The notes under the pieces: generated by a model
What the model saw: the letters and a program-made list of their open reading frames with translations, nothing else
Told to the model about the DNA's origin: nothing
Databases searched by the model: none
Origin: a virus
DNA length: 43,223 nt
Virus record (IMG/VR): IMGVR_UViG_3300020202_000125
Coordinates: 1 to 43,223 of that record
Direction: 5' to 3' (one strand)
Program-made: the position numbers and the translations under genes
Part shown: piece after piece, positions 1 to 6,500 of the stretch
Numbering within the stretch: position 1 is the first letter of the stretch
Layout of the letters: every line of letters begins with the position of its first letter

Positions 1-60
1 GGGTCGGGGTCGGGGTCGTGGTCGCGGTCGGGGTCGGGGTCGGGGTCGCGGTCCACATGA
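1..60 (+). repeat. Tandem hexanucleotide repeat, left-end part
   Basis: Perfectly phased NGGTCG units in which only the first base changes (G, T or C). The frame starting at base 1 reads Ser alternating with Gly, Trp or Arg and stops at the TGA at 58-60, which overlaps the ATG at 57 of the next gene. The same array closes the window at 43147-43223. The window therefore starts inside the array, and the true repeat number is unknown. The G-rich strand has many GGGG runs two bases apart and could form G-quadruplexes. Confidence 0.95.
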
Positions 61-425
61 CCCCCGCCGAACGCGACGAGCTGCGGAGGCTGGCTAAAGC
101 GGCGACGCCGGGGCCGTGGCATGCGTTTCAGAATGGTCTTGGCATGGGCGGCTCCACGCCTGTTGATTGCGAGACCGGCGTAGAAGTCACATTTCACGCA
201 CCAAATCTCCAGCCGATCGACTATGCAAATCTAGCGTACTGCGCAGCCGCCAACCCATCCACCATCCTCGCCCTCCTCGACGCGCTCGATCGCGCTGAGG
301 CGGTGGTGGCGGTGGCTAGAGTGGCATTCAACGCATACACGGACGGCCTATCGGTCGCCTACAGCCTCGACGCTTTGGGTGACGCCTTAGAGGCCCACGA
401 CGCACCCGCGAAGGAGACGACGTGA
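57..425 (+). CDS. Ea22-like (ead-type) phage protein, 122 aa
   Basis: The N-terminus MTPAERDELRRLAKAATPGP and the central ANLAYCAAANPSTILALLDA are typical of the Ea22/ead family, small accessory proteins in early regions of many phages; their biochemical role is not established. The frame is open further upstream only because the G-rich repeat encodes a Val-Gly run. The ATG at 57 is preferred because it overlaps the TGA (58-60) of the repeat-encoded frame and begins the family motif. It is followed by an SD-led GTG start for the next gene. The first 18 bases are identical to those at 42773-42790 on the other side of the repeat. Confidence 0.8.
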   Translation: MTPAERDELRRLAKAATPGPWHAFQNGLGMGGSTPVDCETGVEVTFHAPNLQPIDYANLAYCAAANPSTILALLDALDRAEAVVAVARVAFNAYTDGLSVAYSLDALGDALEAHDAPAKETT

Positions 426-682
426 ACGATCCAGATCCCATACCGCGCCTACCGCTCGAACACCACCGGAAGCAGATTGGCTGCGAGGTGACCTATTCCC
501 GATCGGGACGCGGCAAGTCGCGCGAGGTAACCGGCATCATCCAGGATGTCCGCCACGGCTATGGCACCGTCTACAACGTGAAAACCGGCCAGTCTTGGTA
601 CGTCATCGAGATCAAGATCAAGCCGAACGACGGGAGCCGCGCCTTCTGGACGCGGTTTGCGGACAGAAAGGAGACGACATGA
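422..682 (+). CDS. Small hypothetical protein, 86 aa
   Basis: GTG start overlapping the previous stop (GTGA), with AAGGAG six bases upstream. The product is basic and strand-rich (GYGTVYNVKTGQSWYVIEIK), with no motif I recognise. It is a member of the coupled accessory operon that crosses the repeat. Confidence 0.75.
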   Translation: MNDPDPIPRLPLEHHRKQIGCEVTYSRSGRGKSREVTGIIQDVRHGYGTVYNVKTGQSWYVIEIKIKPNDGSRAFWTRFADRKETT

Positions 683-990
683 CCACCGACCTGATCCGGG
701 CGGCTATCGCCTGGCGCGACGACATGCGGGCAGAAACAGCGTATGACAGCGATGTGGCGCTGATGCTAGCCATCGACGCTCTGCCGCTCGACGCCGTGGT
801 TGTCAGTGCGAAGCTGTTGCTTGAGGCAGTAGAGGCATGCGAGCGCCTGAGCGCGGAATATCAAAGCCGTCTTAACGCGGCTTTACCGGGCATGGGTACG
901 ATCGGCGTGCGCATGAACCAACAGATGGCTGACGCGATCGCATCCCGTCTCCGCGCCGCCGCCGTCGCGGGGGGATGGGCGAAGCCATGA
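679..990 (+). CDS. Tandem paralogue 1, 103 aa
   Basis: Starts MTTDLIRAAIAWRDD and carries the block ALPLDAVVVSAKLLLEAVEA. The ATG overlaps the previous TGA, with AAGGAG upstream. It shares start and core block with the next two genes, so this is a three-copy family in tandem. The C-terminus ADAIASRLRAAA matches ADALANRLRAAA in copy 3. Function unknown; probably a small helical phage accessory protein. Confidence 0.8.
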   Translation: MTTDLIRAAIAWRDDMRAETAYDSDVALMLAIDALPLDAVVVSAKLLLEAVEACERLSAEYQSRLNAALPGMGTIGVRMNQQMADAIASRLRAAAVAGGWAKP

Positions 991-1262
991 CCCCCGACCT
1001 GATCGAAGCGGCGAAAGCCGTGGTCCATAGCCCAGACGTATCCGGTCCAGTTGGACTGCTGTTGCCACTGATGGCCGCCGTATCCGCCCTCCCGCCCGAC
1101 GCTCTTCTGGTGAGTAGAAATCGCATGAACGACTGGGCGCTGTCACTGGTCGGCATGATCATGGACAACGTGACGCCAGCCCAGCGCGAGACGTTACGAA
1201 AGATCGCGGACGAGATGATCCGGACATACAACCCGACGACGAAGGGATGGGCGCGAACATGA
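987..1262 (+). CDS. Tandem paralogue 2, 91 aa
   Basis: ATG at 987 overlaps the TGA of copy 1; the in-frame ATG at 975 lies inside copy 1 and is less likely. Begins MTPDLIEAAKAVV and has SALPPDALLVSRNRMNDWAL, the counterpart of the Pro-Pro-Asp-Ala-Val-Val-Val-Ser block of its neighbours. It lacks the C-terminal RLRAAA segment and is the most diverged copy. Function unknown. Confidence 0.78.
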   Translation: MTPDLIEAAKAVVHSPDVSGPVGLLLPLMAAVSALPPDALLVSRNRMNDWALSLVGMIMDNVTPAQRETLRKIADEMIRTYNPTTKGWART

Positions 1263-1657
1263 CCACCGACCTGATCGAGGCTATAGACCGGCTCGTCGCC
1301 GTAGTCGAAGACGAGAATCACAGGCCCGATGAATACGCCGATGCGTTTGAGGCGTTGGAGAAACAGCGAGCCGCCCTCCCGCCCGACGCCGTGGTTGTCA
1401 GCGCGGAGCTGTTGCTGGAAGTGGCGGAAGCGATCAGCCCAGGTGATACCTTCGCCCGCTTTGAGTCCATGGCTAAACAGTTCCGCAAAGACACCGGCAT
1501 GATGGCGCCTGGCAAGGATCAGCCGGCGGCCATGGGCGGACCGGATTATCGCACTAGGGCAGACGCATGGAATGAGTGGCTGAACAAGCGCGCCGATGCG
1601 TTGGCTAACCGCCTACGCGCCGCCGCAGCCACGAAGGGAGGGGCGGGCCATGGATGA
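1259..1657 (+). CDS. Tandem paralogue 3, 132 aa
   Basis: ATG at 1259 overlaps the TGA of copy 2. Begins MTTDLIEAIDRLVAVVEDE, has AALPPDAVVVSAELLLEVAE, and ends with ADALANRLRAAAATKGG, so it is closest to copy 1 at both ends. A middle insertion (about residues 70-110) makes it longer. Function unknown. Confidence 0.8.
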   Translation: MTTDLIEAIDRLVAVVEDENHRPDEYADAFEALEKQRAALPPDAVVVSAELLLEVAEAISPGDTFARFESMAKQFRKDTGMMAPGKDQPAAMGGPDYRTRADAWNEWLNKRADALANRLRAAAATKGGAGHG

Positions 1658-2474
1658 GAAGCGTGAAGACGAACTGCTGGACCAGCTGACCGCTGTTGAG
1701 ATCGAGCGCGACGACCTCCGCGCCCAACTCGCGCGCGTGACGGAGGAGCGGGATGATCTGCAACATACATTTAGCGTAATGTTCGCTGCCAATATGCGCG
1801 GCGTCGAAGCATGGCAGGCCGCCAACCCCGGCAATGACCTCGTCTGGCCAGACCACGCGAAGCTGGTCGAGTGGTTGCTGACCGAACGCGACGCCCTCGC
1901 CGCCAAGCTGCGCGATGCGGAGGCGGAGCGGGATGCGGCGCGGAAGTCGATCGGCGAATACGCGCAGGCGCTGGCCAAGGAACGTCGATTCATTCGTGAT
2001 GCATCCGCTGACCGCATCCTGGCAGATGCCATTCTGAACGATCCGGAAGAGAGCAGGCCGACGGCACTGGTTCGGGTCTGGAATCAGCTGCGCGCAGCTG
2101 AGGAGGAGCGCGACGCCCTCGCGGCCAAGCTGCGCGAAGTGACGGAGGAGCGGGACGAGTACAAGGAGGAGGTGCACAGGCAGGGTCAGTTCCTGCACTG
2201 CACGAATAACACCGGCAACGGCGATGCGCATGGCGGTGCGGCTGTGTGCATACCGTGTAACAACCAGCTCGCCGCTGCGGTGAAGCGGTTGGCGTGGCAG
2301 CTTGGGATTCTGCACACTATCAACTGCCGGCGCGGACACGACGACGCCTGCAACTCACGTCAGAAGACATACGGGCCGATGCACGAGCCACCGTGCGACT
2401 GCGGGAGCGACGAAGCGGACAACATCATCTGCAAAGCCCTCGCTGACGAGGTGGTGAAGGGGGTGGTGGGGTGA
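1650..2474 (+). CDS. Coiled-coil protein with Cys/His-rich C-terminal half, 274 aa
   Basis: ATG at 1650 follows GGAGG and overlaps the previous gene by 8 bases. The first two thirds carry repeated heptad-like segments (EERDALAAKLREVTEERDE and relatives), predicting a long coiled coil. The last third contains several Cys and His residues (HCTNNTG, CIPCNNQ, CRRGHDDACN, CDCGS) that may bind metal. It ends VVKGVVG, encoded by a 21-nt segment repeated exactly at the end of the next gene. No enzyme motif; function unknown. Confidence 0.78.
   Translation: MDEKREDELLDQLTAVEIERDDLRAQLARVTEERDDLQHTFSVMFAANMRGVEAWQAANPGNDLVWPDHAKLVEWLLTERDALAAKLRDAEAERDAARKSIGEYAQALAKERRFIRDASADRILADAILNDPEESRPTALVRVWNQLRAAEEERDALAAKLREVTEERDEYKEEVHRQGQFLHCTNNTGNGDAHGGAAVCIPCNNQLAAAVKRLAWQLGILHTINCRRGHDDACNSRQKTYGPMHEPPCDCGSDEADNIICKALADEVVKGVVG
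2454..2474 (+). repeat. 21-nt gene-boundary direct repeat, copy 1
   Basis: Identical to 2660-2680. Each copy contains the last codons (Val-Lys-Gly-Val-Val-Gly), the TGA stop, a G-rich SD-like tract and the overlapping GTG start of the next gene, so the gene between the copies is bounded by two interchangeable junctions. Confidence 0.9.
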
Positions 2475-2680
2475 AGAAGAAGAACGCAAAGCCGAGCAAT
2501 GAATACCGGAAGATCCTCAAATATATCAACAGCCAGCCAAGACTGCTGTCGCTACTGTTCGACCTAGACCTACTGCCGGAGCAGATAGACACAGACGAAG
2601 CCAGGCGCCAGATGCTGGCGGCGTACTTTGGGTATCGCGTTGGAATCGACACGAACCCGGTGAAGGGGGTGGTGGGGTGA
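2471..2680 (+). CDS. Small hypothetical protein, 69 aa
   Basis: GTG start overlapping the previous TGA, with the preceding G-rich tract as the likely ribosome site. Basic N-terminus MKKKNAKPSNEYRKILKY, then a leucine-rich helix; ends PVKGVVG like the gene before it. Flanked by identical 21-nt repeats, as if it could be inserted or lost as a cassette. Function unknown. Confidence 0.7.
   Translation: MKKKNAKPSNEYRKILKYINSQPRLLSLLFDLDLLPEQIDTDEARRQMLAAYFGYRVGIDTNPVKGVVG
2660..2680 (+). repeat. 21-nt gene-boundary direct repeat, copy 2
   Basis: Exact second copy of 2454-2474, 206 bases downstream, again joining a gene end to an overlapping GTG start. Confidence 0.9.
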
Positions 2681-3069
2681 GGGTCGTAACCAAATACATC
2701 GCTGAAGACGGAGCCGAGTTCCGAACGGCCGAGGAGTGCGTGCAGCACGAACAGCTGGTCGAGCGAGTCTACCGCGCGAACCTGATGCTTGAGGAAGGCC
2801 GCTCGCTCTTGGAATGCCTAGAAGCCGCTGGTTTCCATGTAGCGAGCGATAACCGCCCCATCCTTGCGCAGATCGCCAAAGACACCGGCCTATCAATCTC
2901 GCACTGGCAGTGCCGCGACGAGCCCGGTTACAAGCCGCAGTACCTGACCATCAAAGGAACCGTGTACGTGTGGGGCAATGCCGGCTCGTGGTCCGGTCCG
3001 TACGGCGGCCTGTGCAGCCAAGAGGACGTGGTGCGCTACTGGAAGGAAACATACAAGGTGAAGCCATGA
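2677..3069 (+). CDS. Hypothetical phage protein, 130 aa
   Basis: GTG start in a GTGA overlap. Begins MRVVTKYIAEDGAEFRTAEE, an opening seen in small phage proteins of unknown role. Mixed alpha/beta composition with an aromatic C-terminal half (TVYVWGNAGSWSGPYGG). No catalytic motif seen. Coupled upstream and downstream within the accessory operon. Confidence 0.75.
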   Translation: MRVVTKYIAEDGAEFRTAEECVQHEQLVERVYRANLMLEEGRSLLECLEAAGFHVASDNRPILAQIAKDTGLSISHWQCRDEPGYKPQYLTIKGTVYVWGNAGSWSGPYGGLCSQEDVVRYWKETYKVKP

Positions 3070-3248
3070 CGAATGACCAGGCGTTGCTGCCGTGCCCGTT
3101 CTGCGGATATGCGTCGATCGCCACGTTTCGCTATGGAAAACCGGGCAGTGACATGTTGCATTGTGCCATTTGCGAATCATGCCAGGCCAAGATTGAGCGT
3201 GTGGGAACAAACAGCGACGACGCCTGGGCCGATGTCCGTTCGGCCTAG
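3066..3248 (+). CDS. Lar-like zinc-binding protein, 60 aa
   Basis: ATGA overlap with the previous gene. LLPCPFCGYASIATFRYG followed by CAICESCQAK gives two Cys-x2-Cys pairs in the layout of the Lar (restriction alleviation) family of small phage/prophage proteins. Experimental anti-restriction activity is known only for a few members, so the role here is by family resemblance. The longer frame from 2910 runs antisense in character and is not favoured. Confidence 0.7.
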   Translation: MTNDQALLPCPFCGYASIATFRYGKPGSDMLHCAICESCQAKIERVGTNSDDAWADVRSA

Positions 3249-3272
3249 AACCAGCGGAGTTCACTTCCCCCC

Positions 3273-3422
3273 ATGGCGCAGCTCGAGCCCGCCTTGCCGC
3301 CATGGCGCTGCCCTCGGTGCTACAGCACCGAGGGCACCTGGTTCGATCGCTGCGTCGACGAGGACGGGAACATGGCCGACCGGTGCCTTGGCTGCGGCAA
3401 GGCCGTCTCCACCGACGATTAG
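3273..3422 (+). CDS. Zinc-ribbon miniprotein, 49 aa
   Basis: An ATG frame ending at TAG 3420-3422: MAQLEPALPPWRCPRCYS, then CVDEDGNMADRCLGCGKA. CPRC and CLGC form a two-knuckle zinc ribbon. The SD is weak (GGAG at 3255-3258, 14 bases away). It is the last plus-strand gene of the operon crossing the repeat, and its stop overlaps the end of the convergent minus gene by 4 bases. Confidence 0.6.
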   Translation: MAQLEPALPPWRCPRCYSTEGTWFDRCVDEDGNMADRCLGCGKAVSTDD

Positions 3423-3760
3423 CCCCCCTCCCCCGTGTCCTTTCCCGTAGCGGATTTAGCTACTACGGGCCTGTCATCAACGCCATCGCTTACGTATATC
3501 TTGCTGTACGTAAGGTATCCCCTTCCCTGCTCGGAGCGGACCCTGCCCAAGACTTCGCCGAGGTATCGGTAAACTCGCTCGAGTTCGTCTGGTCTCAGCT
3601 TTCTGGCGGCTATTGCCGCGTAGGCCGAGTAAGCTGCTCGCTCGAGCTCGTAGGCGTTGTTCGCCATAATGATGTCGAGTTTCAAAACATCTTTCTGGCG
3701 GTCATCCAGCACTGGCGCTGCCAGGATGAGTCGTATGATGCGTTCCACAACGGTTTCCAT
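3419..3760 (-). CDS. Hypothetical protein, 113 aa
   Basis: ATG with GGAG about 8 bases upstream on the minus strand. Largely helical (METVVERIIRLILAAPVLDD, then alanine/tyrosine-rich helices), no recognised family. It opposes the operon before it and lies across the intergenic region from the repressor, so it may belong to the control region. The overlapping plus-strand frame has no ribosome site and an implausible composition. Confidence 0.6.
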   Translation of the reverse strand: METVVERIIRLILAAPVLDDRQKDVLKLDIIMANNAYELERAAYSAYAAIAARKLRPDELERVYRYLGEVLGRVRSEQGRGYLTYSKIYVSDGVDDRPVVAKSATGKDTGEGG

Positions 3761-4113
3761 TGATGACTCCGTGGCCGCTATCTACCATGGCGAGATGGGG
3801 AACAGGAAGCTGAGTGATACACGTATGACGATGCCTCTCGTAACGGTTGACAATTGTGGTTGTGCTTGGTTGAGGTCCGTGGCATATATGGGTCCATGAA
3901 CGTTGGATTGACCCACAGCATGTCGAAGAAACCTCCGGTAATGGTCACCAGTAGTGGATTTTCTGTAGCAGAACCGATAATATCTATTATGTCTCATTCG
4001 TTCCATGCGAAGCGTGCGAACGATGCAACCTTGTCAAGAGAAACAAAAAACCCCGGTGGGTGTTCCACCGGGGTTCACGCTCACATCGCCGCGACAACGG
4101 CAAAGGAGGCTTT
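3761..4113. other. Intergenic control region, 353 bp
   Basis: AT-richer than its neighbours and without a convincing gene. It contains a perfect palindrome ATAATA-TC-TATTAT near 3977-3990, a TTGACA at 3848 without a matching -10, and the minus-strand terminator at 4039-4075. Promoters for the flanking genes (minus gene ending at 3419, plus gene at 4114) should lie here, but I could not place them confidently. Confidence 0.5.
4039..4075 (-). terminator. Intrinsic terminator of the repressor transcript
   Basis: Perfect 11-bp stem (AACCCCGGTGG / CCACCGGGGTT, 4049-4059 and 4065-4075) with a GTGTT loop. Read on the minus strand it is followed by a run of six T, then GTTTCTC. It should end leftward transcription from the regulator gene at 4765. 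On the plus strand the flank after the stem is not T-rich. Confidence 0.9.
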
Positions 4114-4431
4114 ATGCGTACGGCAACATTACTCCAGGAATCCGACGAAGTCAAGGCTTTGAAGCTGGCCCTGCAGCTGATGGCCGCCGTCCTGCGGGCA
4201 AATGCGACAAAGCCCGATAAGACGGACGAGAACTGGCCCCGCACACCCGAGCGGGCGATGTCCTTCGCCTGGGCAGCGGTGCTGCCACTGGGCCGGCTCT
4301 CGCAGGACATCAAGGATGCGCTGCAGCTGATCGATCCCCATATGAATGGGACCTACGGCCACGCGGCGGTGCGTGGCATGCTGCGCGACCTCATGCGGGC
4401 TTCGCAGGAGCTGGCTTACCCGGGCGCCTGA
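4114..4431 (+). CDS. Hypothetical helical protein, 105 aa
   Basis: ATG at 4114 follows AAAGGAGG with about 5 bases spacing, the strongest SD nearby, so the upstream in-frame codons are excluded. Begins MRTATLLQESDEVKALKLAL; nearly all helical, no known motif. It converges on the helix-turn-helix gene, overlapping it by 41 bases. The repressor transcript should run to the terminator at 4039, so the whole of this gene lies antisense to it. That arrangement suggests mutual interference. Confidence 0.7.
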   Translation: MRTATLLQESDEVKALKLALQLMAAVLRANATKPDKTDENWPRTPERAMSFAWAAVLPLGRLSQDIKDALQLIDPHMNGTYGHAAVRGMLRDLMRASQELAYPGA

Positions 4432-4765
4432 GCTCGTTGATCTGCCGGTGAAGGTCCCGGACCAGTTCCCGGACCTTCTGCGGCGCATGGGCCAGCTGAG
4501 CCTCGAGGTAGAAGCCCTCGCGCTCGGCCTGTGGAACCAGCAGCGCGTCGGCGATCTCTTCGAGGTCCTCGAGTGGCGGCCGGCTGCGGCCGGTTCGCCA
4601 GCTGATCACGTACTGCGGCGTTCTGCCCAGCGTCTGTGCGACCTGGAGCTGGTTCAGTCCCGAGCGCTCCATGTACACCTCGACCATCGAGCACCACGGG
4701 CTGTAGTACTGCTGCTCTCCCGGCTTGCCGCGCTTTCTCTCCGGGCCCGGATCTCTGCGTCGCAT
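4391..4765 (-). CDS. Helix-turn-helix regulator (Cro/CI-type), 124 aa
   Basis: Start chosen at ATG 4765, which has AAGGAG six bases upstream; the longer frame to 4864 would cross the divergent promoters. Residues about 38-60 (NQLQVAQTLGRTPQYVISWR) fit an XRE-type HTH (helix, turn at LGRTP, recognition helix). The N-terminus is very basic (MRRRDPGPERKRGKPG). The C-terminal half is helical and may dimerise; there is no LexA-like self-cleavage domain. It lies divergent to the recombination operon. The likely targets are the ATCATCACCA motifs in the three early promoters (inference). Confidence 0.75.
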   Translation of the reverse strand: MRRRDPGPERKRGKPGEQQYYSPWCSMVEVYMERSGLNQLQVAQTLGRTPQYVISWRTGRSRPPLEDLEEIADALLVPQAEREGFYLEAQLAHAPQKVRELVRDLHRQINELRRPGKPAPAKPA

Positions 4766-4784
4766 ATCGTTCTCCTTGAGCTTG

Positions 4785-4812
4785 ACGTTACCTGACCGCG
4801 CATCGCATGCAA
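4785..4812 (-). promoter_or_regulatory. Promoter of the HTH regulator
   Basis: Minus strand: TTGCAT (4807-4812), 16-base spacer, TAACGT (4785-4790), predicted start near 4778, then AAGGAG and the ATG at 4765. It sits just beside the divergent promoter at 4827-4855, so one bound regulator could affect both. Confidence 0.5.
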
Positions 4813-4826
4813 CGATAAAGACCCGC

Positions 4827-4855
4827 TTGCGCATCATCACCAGTCGTGCTAATAA
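4827..4855 (+). promoter_or_regulatory. Early promoter 1 with shared operator motif
   Basis: TTGCGC (4827-4832), 17-base spacer, TAATAA (4850-4855) preceded by TGC (extended -10). The motif ATCATCACCA (4833-4842) directly follows the -35. The same arrangement recurs at 40777-40805 and, in a variant, at 37519. Predicted start near 4862, followed by GGAGGG and the GTG start at 4879. Drives the recombination/replication operon. Confidence 0.75.
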
Positions 4856-4878
4856 TAGGGTCACTCGGAGGGCGCCCA

Positions 4879-5790
4879 GTGTTCACCAAGGCAACCAAAA
4901 CCCAAGCCAAGCTGCGACTCGCCATCAAAGGCCCGTCCGGCAGCGGCAAGACCTTTTCGGCCCTGTCGATCGCCCAGCACCTGGGCAGTCGCATCGCGGT
5001 CATCGATACTGAGTACGGCAGTGCTTCCAAGTACGCTGGCCGCTTCAACTTCGACGTGTGCGAAATCCGCGACTCGTTCGAGGCCACGAAGCTGGTGGAC
5101 GCGATGGCCGCAGCGGCCGGCTATGACGTGGTGATCATCGATTCGCTGACCCACTTCTGGAACGGTACCGGCGGCATCCTCGAGCGGGTGACCGCCGAGT
5201 CCCTGCGCTTCAAGGGCAATTCGCACGCGGCCTGGGGTGTGGTGACGCCAATATATAAGTCGATCGTCCACGCCATCCTGAACGCCCCCAGCCACGTCAT
5301 TGTCTGCCTGCGCGCCAAGCAGGAGTACGTGCAGGAGAAGGACGAGCGCGGCAAGACGGTGATCAAGAAAGTCGGCATGGGCGCCGAGATCCGTGATGGC
5401 TTCGAGTACGAGATGGACAACGAAGGCATCCTCGACATGGAGCACAATTTCGTGGTGGGCAAGAACCGCTGCGAGGCCATCGACGGGAAGGTCTTCCACA
5501 GGCCCGGCAAGGAACTGGCCGAGATCCTCAAGGGATGGCTGTCGGAGGGCGCACCAGCGCCAGTCACAGCACCGGTCGCACAGCCAGCGGGCGCGCCCCC
5601 TGCGGCTGCTTCCGTCATCGCGGGAGCCGGCCCCGCGGCAACGCCGCCAGCCGATGCCCACCGCGCCGAGGCCCGCGCGCTGTACGCCAAGCTGCCGCGC
5701 GCCGAAGCGGAGGCTATCCGGCTGAAGCATGGCCAGGACTTCGCCGCGATGTGTGTCGATTACAGGGCGTGGCTGGAAGGGGTCGCGTGA
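4879..5790 (+). CDS. Sak4-like RecA-fold recombination ATPase, 303 aa
   Basis: Start is GTG 4879, six bases after GGAGGG; the in-frame ATG at 4846 lies inside the promoter. Walker A GPSGSGKT at residues 18-25 and Walker B DVVIIDS at 83-89, followed by LTHFW. The architecture is that of the Sak4 family (phage ATPases related to the RecA core that promote strand annealing/exchange with SSB). The C-terminal third has an Ala/Pro-rich linker (about 228-265) and a short helical end. It leads the operon that also holds an exonuclease and SSB, which fits a phage recombination set. Confidence 0.85.
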   Translation: MFTKATKTQAKLRLAIKGPSGSGKTFSALSIAQHLGSRIAVIDTEYGSASKYAGRFNFDVCEIRDSFEATKLVDAMAAAAGYDVVIIDSLTHFWNGTGGILERVTAESLRFKGNSHAAWGVVTPIYKSIVHAILNAPSHVIVCLRAKQEYVQEKDERGKTVIKKVGMGAEIRDGFEYEMDNEGILDMEHNFVVGKNRCEAIDGKVFHRPGKELAEILKGWLSEGAPAPVTAPVAQPAGAPPAAASVIAGAGPAATPPADAHRAEARALYAKLPRAEAEAIRLKHGQDFAAMCVDYRAWLEGVA

Positions 5791-5823
5791 CATGGGCTAC
5801 ATGGTTGAGCGGAGGGGCGACAC

Positions 5824-6195
5824 ATGACCATCGACTTCACCAAGCCCGTGCAAACGCGCGATGGACGGAAGGTGCGGATACTGTGCACGGATCGCCAAGG
5901 TGAAAAACCAGTTGTCGGCCTGGCTGCAGAGCGCGACGGCAGCGATTCCATTTTCGCATGGTCCGCAGACGGCAGGCACTTACATGGTTGTCCCAACCTT
6001 GACCTCGTCCAAGCGCCCGAGACGTGGGAAGTGACGGGGTGGGTGAATGTATATCAGGATGGCGAAGGGTCTCCGTCTTTCGGCTCCATATGGAACACGC
6101 GCCAGGACGCCGACGGCAGCTCATCTATCGACGGGGTACGCATCGCCTGTGTCCCGGTGACCCTACGCGGGGTGGTGGGTGAGGGGCTGGAATGA
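5824..6195 (+). CDS. Hypothetical protein, 123 aa
   Basis: ATG preceded by GGAGGGG. Begins MTIDFTKPVQTRDGRKVRIL, an opening common in small phage proteins of unknown function with a beta-rich fold. Ends RGVVGEGLE, encoded by a G-rich tract that also serves as ribosome site for the next gene (4-base overlap). Confidence 0.75.
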   Translation: MTIDFTKPVQTRDGRKVRILCTDRQGEKPVVGLAAERDGSDSIFAWSADGRHLHGCPNLDLVQAPETWEVTGWVNVYQDGEGSPSFGSIWNTRQDADGSSSIDGVRIACVPVTLRGVVGEGLE

Positions 6196-6500
6196 ACTGG
6201 ATTCCCTGCGCTGGGCGTCTGCCTGACATGCCTCATACCAGCGATGCCGGTCCAATAACGACGGCGCGTCGCTACAGCGATCCGGTAGTCATCATCGGGA
6301 AAAACGAAGATGATGGACAGTGGGCCTTGGTCGCGCGCTGCGGCATAAAGGACGAACCAGATTGGGGCAAGGCGCCGGAAGATACACCGTTTTGGTGCGA
6401 CGAGTTCGATCTGATCGCAATCCACGGCGAGAAAGATGCGCCCACGCATTGGATGCCGTTGCCGATTAACGACGTGACGGTGGAGGAGCAAAACTCATGA
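6192..6500 (+). CDS. DUF551-like protein, 102 aa
   Basis: Begins MNWIPCAGRLPDMP and ends with THWMPLPI, the start and end signature of the DUF551 family (W-P at the start, HWMPLP near the end), common in phage and prophage early regions; biochemical role unknown. ATGA overlaps on both sides place it in the recombination operon. Confidence 0.8.
   Translation: MNWIPCAGRLPDMPHTSDAGPITTARRYSDPVVIIGKNEDDGQWALVARCGIKDEPDWGKAPEDTPFWCDEFDLIAIHGEKDAPTHWMPLPINDVTVEEQNS

Noticed and set aside
3302-3763. Plus-strand 153-codon frame
   Set aside because: No SD; overlaps a better supported minus gene (GGAG-led ATG at 3760) and the zinc-ribbon frame.
3848-3853. TTGACA as a plus-strand promoter
   Set aside because: No acceptable -10 at 16-18 bases downstream.
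3782-4006. Minus-strand 74-codon frame in the control region
   Set aside because: No SD and atypical composition; lies in AT-rich intergenic DNA with palindromes.
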